Shown: one piece after another, positions 62,021 to 64,000 of the stretch | Position numbering within the stretch: position 1 is the first letter of the stretch | How the letters are laid out: every line of letters begins with the position of its first letter | From: Rhodospirillaceae bacterium | GTDB lineage: Bacteria; Pseudomonadota; Alphaproteobacteria; Bin65 | Assembly: GCA_009840595.1 (NCBI GenBank) | Contig: VXNK01000165.1 | Coordinates: 45,011 to 109,010 of the forward strand | DNA length: 64,000 nt | Direction: 5' to 3' | The notes under the pieces: generated by a model | Seen by the model: only the letters and a program-made list of their open reading frames with translations | The model's database searches: none | What the model was told of the DNA's origin: nothing | Program-made: the position numbers and the translations under genes

Positions 62021-62386
62021 TTAAAACTCGGTGTATTTCGCGGCGCGGCCCCGGACCCTGTCGGCGGGGTATTTGGCGTCGTTGGCCCCGATCTTGTCGG
62101 CCGCGGCCGAGGGCAGGTCGATGCCGGTGCGCTCGGCGATCAGCAGCAGGTAGATGAAAACGTCGGCGCATTCCTCGGCGAGCCGGCGGCGCATGTCGGC
62201 GCCCTCGGCTTCCCGATCGAAGTCCCCGGCGGATTTCCACTGGGTCAATTCGAGGAGTTCGGCGGCTTCGAGGTTGAGGGAGACGATCAGGTCCTTCAGC
62301 GAATGGAACTGGCGCCAGTTGCGCGCATCCCGGAAAGCGATGAGCCGCCGGGTCAGTTCTTCGAGCGTTGGCGTTTCGCCGGCCAT
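62021..62386 (-). CDS. MazG-like nucleotide pyrophosphohydrolase
   Basis: A 121-residue all-helical NTP pyrophosphohydrolase of the MazG/dUTPase-like superfamily. The metal-binding glutamates are visible as LNLEAAELLELTQW near residue 38 and EECADVFIYLLLI near residue 70, the E-x-x-E ... E-x-x-D pattern. The C-terminal NDAKYPADRVRG is typical of the single-domain RS21-C6-like group, which clears non-canonical dNTPs. ATG at 62386. The upstream intergenic region separates it from the divergent cpdA-like gene by 144 bases. Confidence 0.87.
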   Translation of the reverse strand: MAGETPTLEELTRRLIAFRDARNWRQFHSLKDLIVSLNLEAAELLELTQWKSAGDFDREAEGADMRRRLAEECADVFIYLLLIAERTGIDLPSAAADKIGANDAKYPADRVRGRAAKYTEF

Positions 62387-62530
62387 GATCCCTCGCTCCC
62401 TTCGCGCCGCAGCGATCTGACGCACTGCCGCGCCGCCGCCGGTACTGCTAGCCCATCGGCCGCCGGCCACCCCTCCGACCTGGCGCCGGCCACCGCTTAC
62501 GAACCAACACGGGCCGACCCGACGCAGGCC

Positions 62531-63253
62531 ATGCGGATCGTCCACCTTTCCGACACCCACCTCGCCGCGGACCGGCCGGACCGGGCGGCCGCCCTCGAAG
62601 CCTGCGTCGACCATATCGAGCGGCTGCGCCCCGACGCCGTCGTCCATACCGGCGACATCGCGCACAACGGGCGCGCGGAGGAATACCGGACGGCGCGAAC
62701 GCTGCTCGACAGGCTGTCGATGCCGTATTTCGTGCTGCCCGGCAACCGGGACGACCGGCGCAATCTGGCCCGGGCTTTCGCCGACGGGCGCCATATCCGG
62801 CCGGACATGCCCTTCGTGCAATATGCGGTCGAGGATTTTCCGGCGCGGCTGATCGTCGTCGATTCGGTCAACGCCGGCATGAGCAAGGGCCGGCTGTGCG
62901 CCGAACGGCTGGACGGTATCCGGCGGATGCTGGCGGCAGACCCGTCGCGGCCGGCCTGCCTGTTCCTCCACCATCCGCCCTTCGAGGTCGCCGTCGGCCC
63001 CTATCCGCGCCATTTCGATCCCTGGACGGATGCCGGCGCATTGAGCGCCGAATTGCAGCGCCACGATCATGTCGCCGGCATCTTCTGCGGCCACGTCCAC
63101 CGGGCCTTCGAAACGACCCTGGGCGGGGTCTCGGCGAACGTCGTTTCCTGCCTCGCCGACGATCTGCGCTGGGACCGGCCCGATACTGCGCAGCGGGGCC
63201 TGCCGGTGATCGGCGTCCATACGCTCTCCCCGGACGTGCCCGCGGCGGCGTAG
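62531..63253 (+). CDS. CpdA-like metallophosphoesterase
   Basis: A 240-residue calcineurin-like phosphoesterase. Motifs in order are IVHLSDTHL, HTGDIAHNG, LPGNRDDRR, LFLHHPP and FCGHVHRA, the full metal-binding set of class III cyclic nucleotide phosphodiesterases such as CpdA. The length fits. It would hydrolyse cAMP or another small phosphodiester in the cytoplasm. The ATG at 62531 immediately precedes the first motif, so the start is secure; no strong ribosome site is seen. Confidence 0.85.
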   Translation: MRIVHLSDTHLAADRPDRAAALEACVDHIERLRPDAVVHTGDIAHNGRAEEYRTARTLLDRLSMPYFVLPGNRDDRRNLARAFADGRHIRPDMPFVQYAVEDFPARLIVVDSVNAGMSKGRLCAERLDGIRRMLAADPSRPACLFLHHPPFEVAVGPYPRHFDPWTDAGALSAELQRHDHVAGIFCGHVHRAFETTLGGVSANVVSCLADDLRWDRPDTAQRGLPVIGVHTLSPDVPAAA

Positions 63254-63309
63254 AGGCGGTACCGGAAACAGACGCAATCCCGGACCCAGGTGCGGGCGGC
63301 GGGCCGGCC

Positions 63310-64000
63310 CTAAAGGCTGAACGCCTCCAGCGTCGCCGGGTGGAACAACTCCTCGACCGCGACCCGGCGCGGCGACAGGCCCTGGGCGTGGTGGTAGCCG
63401 AGGAAGGCGTCGAGGGTCTTCTCGTTGCCGGCCACGCCGTAGCTCCAGAAGTCCGCGCCCATCAGCGTCCGGGCACGCTCCAGGCTGTCCTCCAGGAACG
63501 GCAGGGTCGCCTTGGCCGCCGAGGTGTCGCCGAGCGCCGCCTGCGCCATGTCCTTCGCCCGGGCGAACGCCTTGAGCAGCGCGCCGGGCAGCCAGGGATG
63601 GGCATCGGCGAGCGGCCGCCGCAACGCCAGCACATGCATGATCGGAAACACGCCATGGCGCCGGTAGTATGCCTCGGCGGCGCCGAAGGAATCGCCGAAC
63701 AGGCGGCCGACCTTCGGGTGGCCCTCGTCGAAGCAGCGGATCGCGCGCGGGCCGATGAAGCCGTCGATCTCGCCGTCCGCCAGCAGGCCGTTCAGCGTCG
63801 CGCCTTCCGGCGCCGGCTCGACGATCACATCCGCCGGCAGGTCGAGCGCGATCTTCTCCGGCCGGCCCGGCGTGTCCATGCCGCCGCGCACCCAGATAAT
63901 GTCCGAGGGCCGGACGCCGTGGTCCTGCTCCAGGATGCCGCGCGCCCAGACGTTGGCGGTGAGCTGGTATTCGGCGATGCCGATGCGCCGGCCGCGCAGG
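63310..64000 (-). CDS. NMT1/4,5-dihydroxyphthalate decarboxylase-like protein, partial
   Basis: A minus-strand gene whose 5' end runs off the window; about 230 C-terminal residues are visible. LRGRRIGIAEYQLTANVWARG at the window edge, then DGFIGPRAIRCFDEGHPKVGRLFGD and FPIMHVLALRR, resemble 4,5-dihydroxyphthalate decarboxylase (Pht5) and related periplasmic-binding-fold enzymes. The substrate-binding fold is shared with the 39019 gene but the two are only distantly alike. Function could be decarboxylation of a dihydroxylated aromatic or ligand binding. Confidence 0.75.
   Translation of the reverse strand, partial: LRGRRIGIAEYQLTANVWARGILEQDHGVRPSDIIWVRGGMDTPGRPEKIALDLPADVIVEPAPEGATLNGLLADGEIDGFIGPRAIRCFDEGHPKVGRLFGDSFGAAEAYYRRHGVFPIMHVLALRRPLADAHPWLPGALLKAFARAKDMAQAALGDTSAAKATLPFLEDSLERARTLMGADFWSYGVAGNEKTLDAFLGYHHAQGLSPRRVAVEELFHPATLEAFSL

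Overview
The window is a GC-rich, densely packed bacterial segment. Genes abut or overlap by ATGA/GTGA junctions, and coding is continuous on both strands. ChoXWV, TctABC, BKACE-family carnitine genes, AprABM/Sat, a benzoate-CoA-ligase-like enzyme and NCS1/NCS2 permeases together suggest a heterotrophic alphaproteobacterium, possibly Rhodospirillales-like and marine or host-associated. That placement is inferred from gene content; no rRNA or other phylogenetic marker is present. The first ~120 bases are homopolymer runs that look like a contig-end artefact. I saw no tRNA, rRNA, CRISPR array or complete insertion sequence.

Layout. 135-5039 (+): two sugar/glycerol-3-phosphate-type ABC permeases, an EEP-family phosphodiesterase, GlpD and a HAD phosphatase in one overlapping operon. 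5040-5886: small lower-GC insert with a hypothetical gene between copies of a 19-bp repeat. 5887-8746: LLM flavin oxidoreductase and a convergent NCS2 permease. 9021-11791 (-): carnitine degradation (BKACE, carnitine dehydrogenase) with a 4'-phosphopantetheinyl transferase. 11832-12528 (-): HepT/MntA toxin-antitoxin pair. 12620-16715 (-): TctCBA transporter plus a metallophosphoesterase. 16957-21875: betA divergent from choXWV. 22066-24101: AT-rich island with a small membrane protein, a PD-(D/E)XK-like protein and a Fic protein. 24337-26126: cupin and gamma-butyrobetaine hydroxylase. 26110-31632: acyl-CoA ligase, heme A synthase, RadC and a ThDP enzyme. 31722-34881: two tiny genes, a D-cysteine desulfhydrase/L-cysteate lyase-type enzyme, a palindromic intergenic element and a PaaK-like ligase. 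35135-37265: two QueG/reductive-dehalogenase-like Fe-S proteins with a small HTH protein. 37283-44823: SRPBCC, frameshifted GST, VOC, NMT1-like, class III aminotransferase, solute-binding protein and MaeB. 44892-54749: alkyl sulfatase-like enzyme, amidase, NCS1, gentisate-dioxygenase-like cupin, EamA, LysR and a second NCS2 permease. 54836-55606: an exonuclease III-like protein lacking catalytic residues. 55650-60230: aprMBA divergent from sat. 60262-64000: znuCB, MazG-like pyrophosphohydrolase, CpdA-like phosphodiesterase and a partial NMT1/Pht5-like gene.

How the genes fit together. One theme is quaternary amines and phospholipid head groups. ChoXWV imports choline and BetA oxidises it. GBBH, carnitine dehydrogenase and BKACE form a route from gamma-butyrobetaine through carnitine to betaine, and the Ugp-like/GlpD operon handles glycerol phosphates. 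A second theme is sulfur: a possible L-cysteate lyase would release sulfite, AprABM plus Sat would oxidise sulfite to sulfate with ATP gain, and the alkyl-sulfatase-like enzyme would release sulfate. A third is uptake of purine/pyrimidine-type compounds and aromatic acid activation. The least explained items are the NCS2 permeases with a conserved C-terminal soluble domain, the paired QueG-like proteins with an HTH partner, and the AT-rich island at 21.9-22.9 kb.
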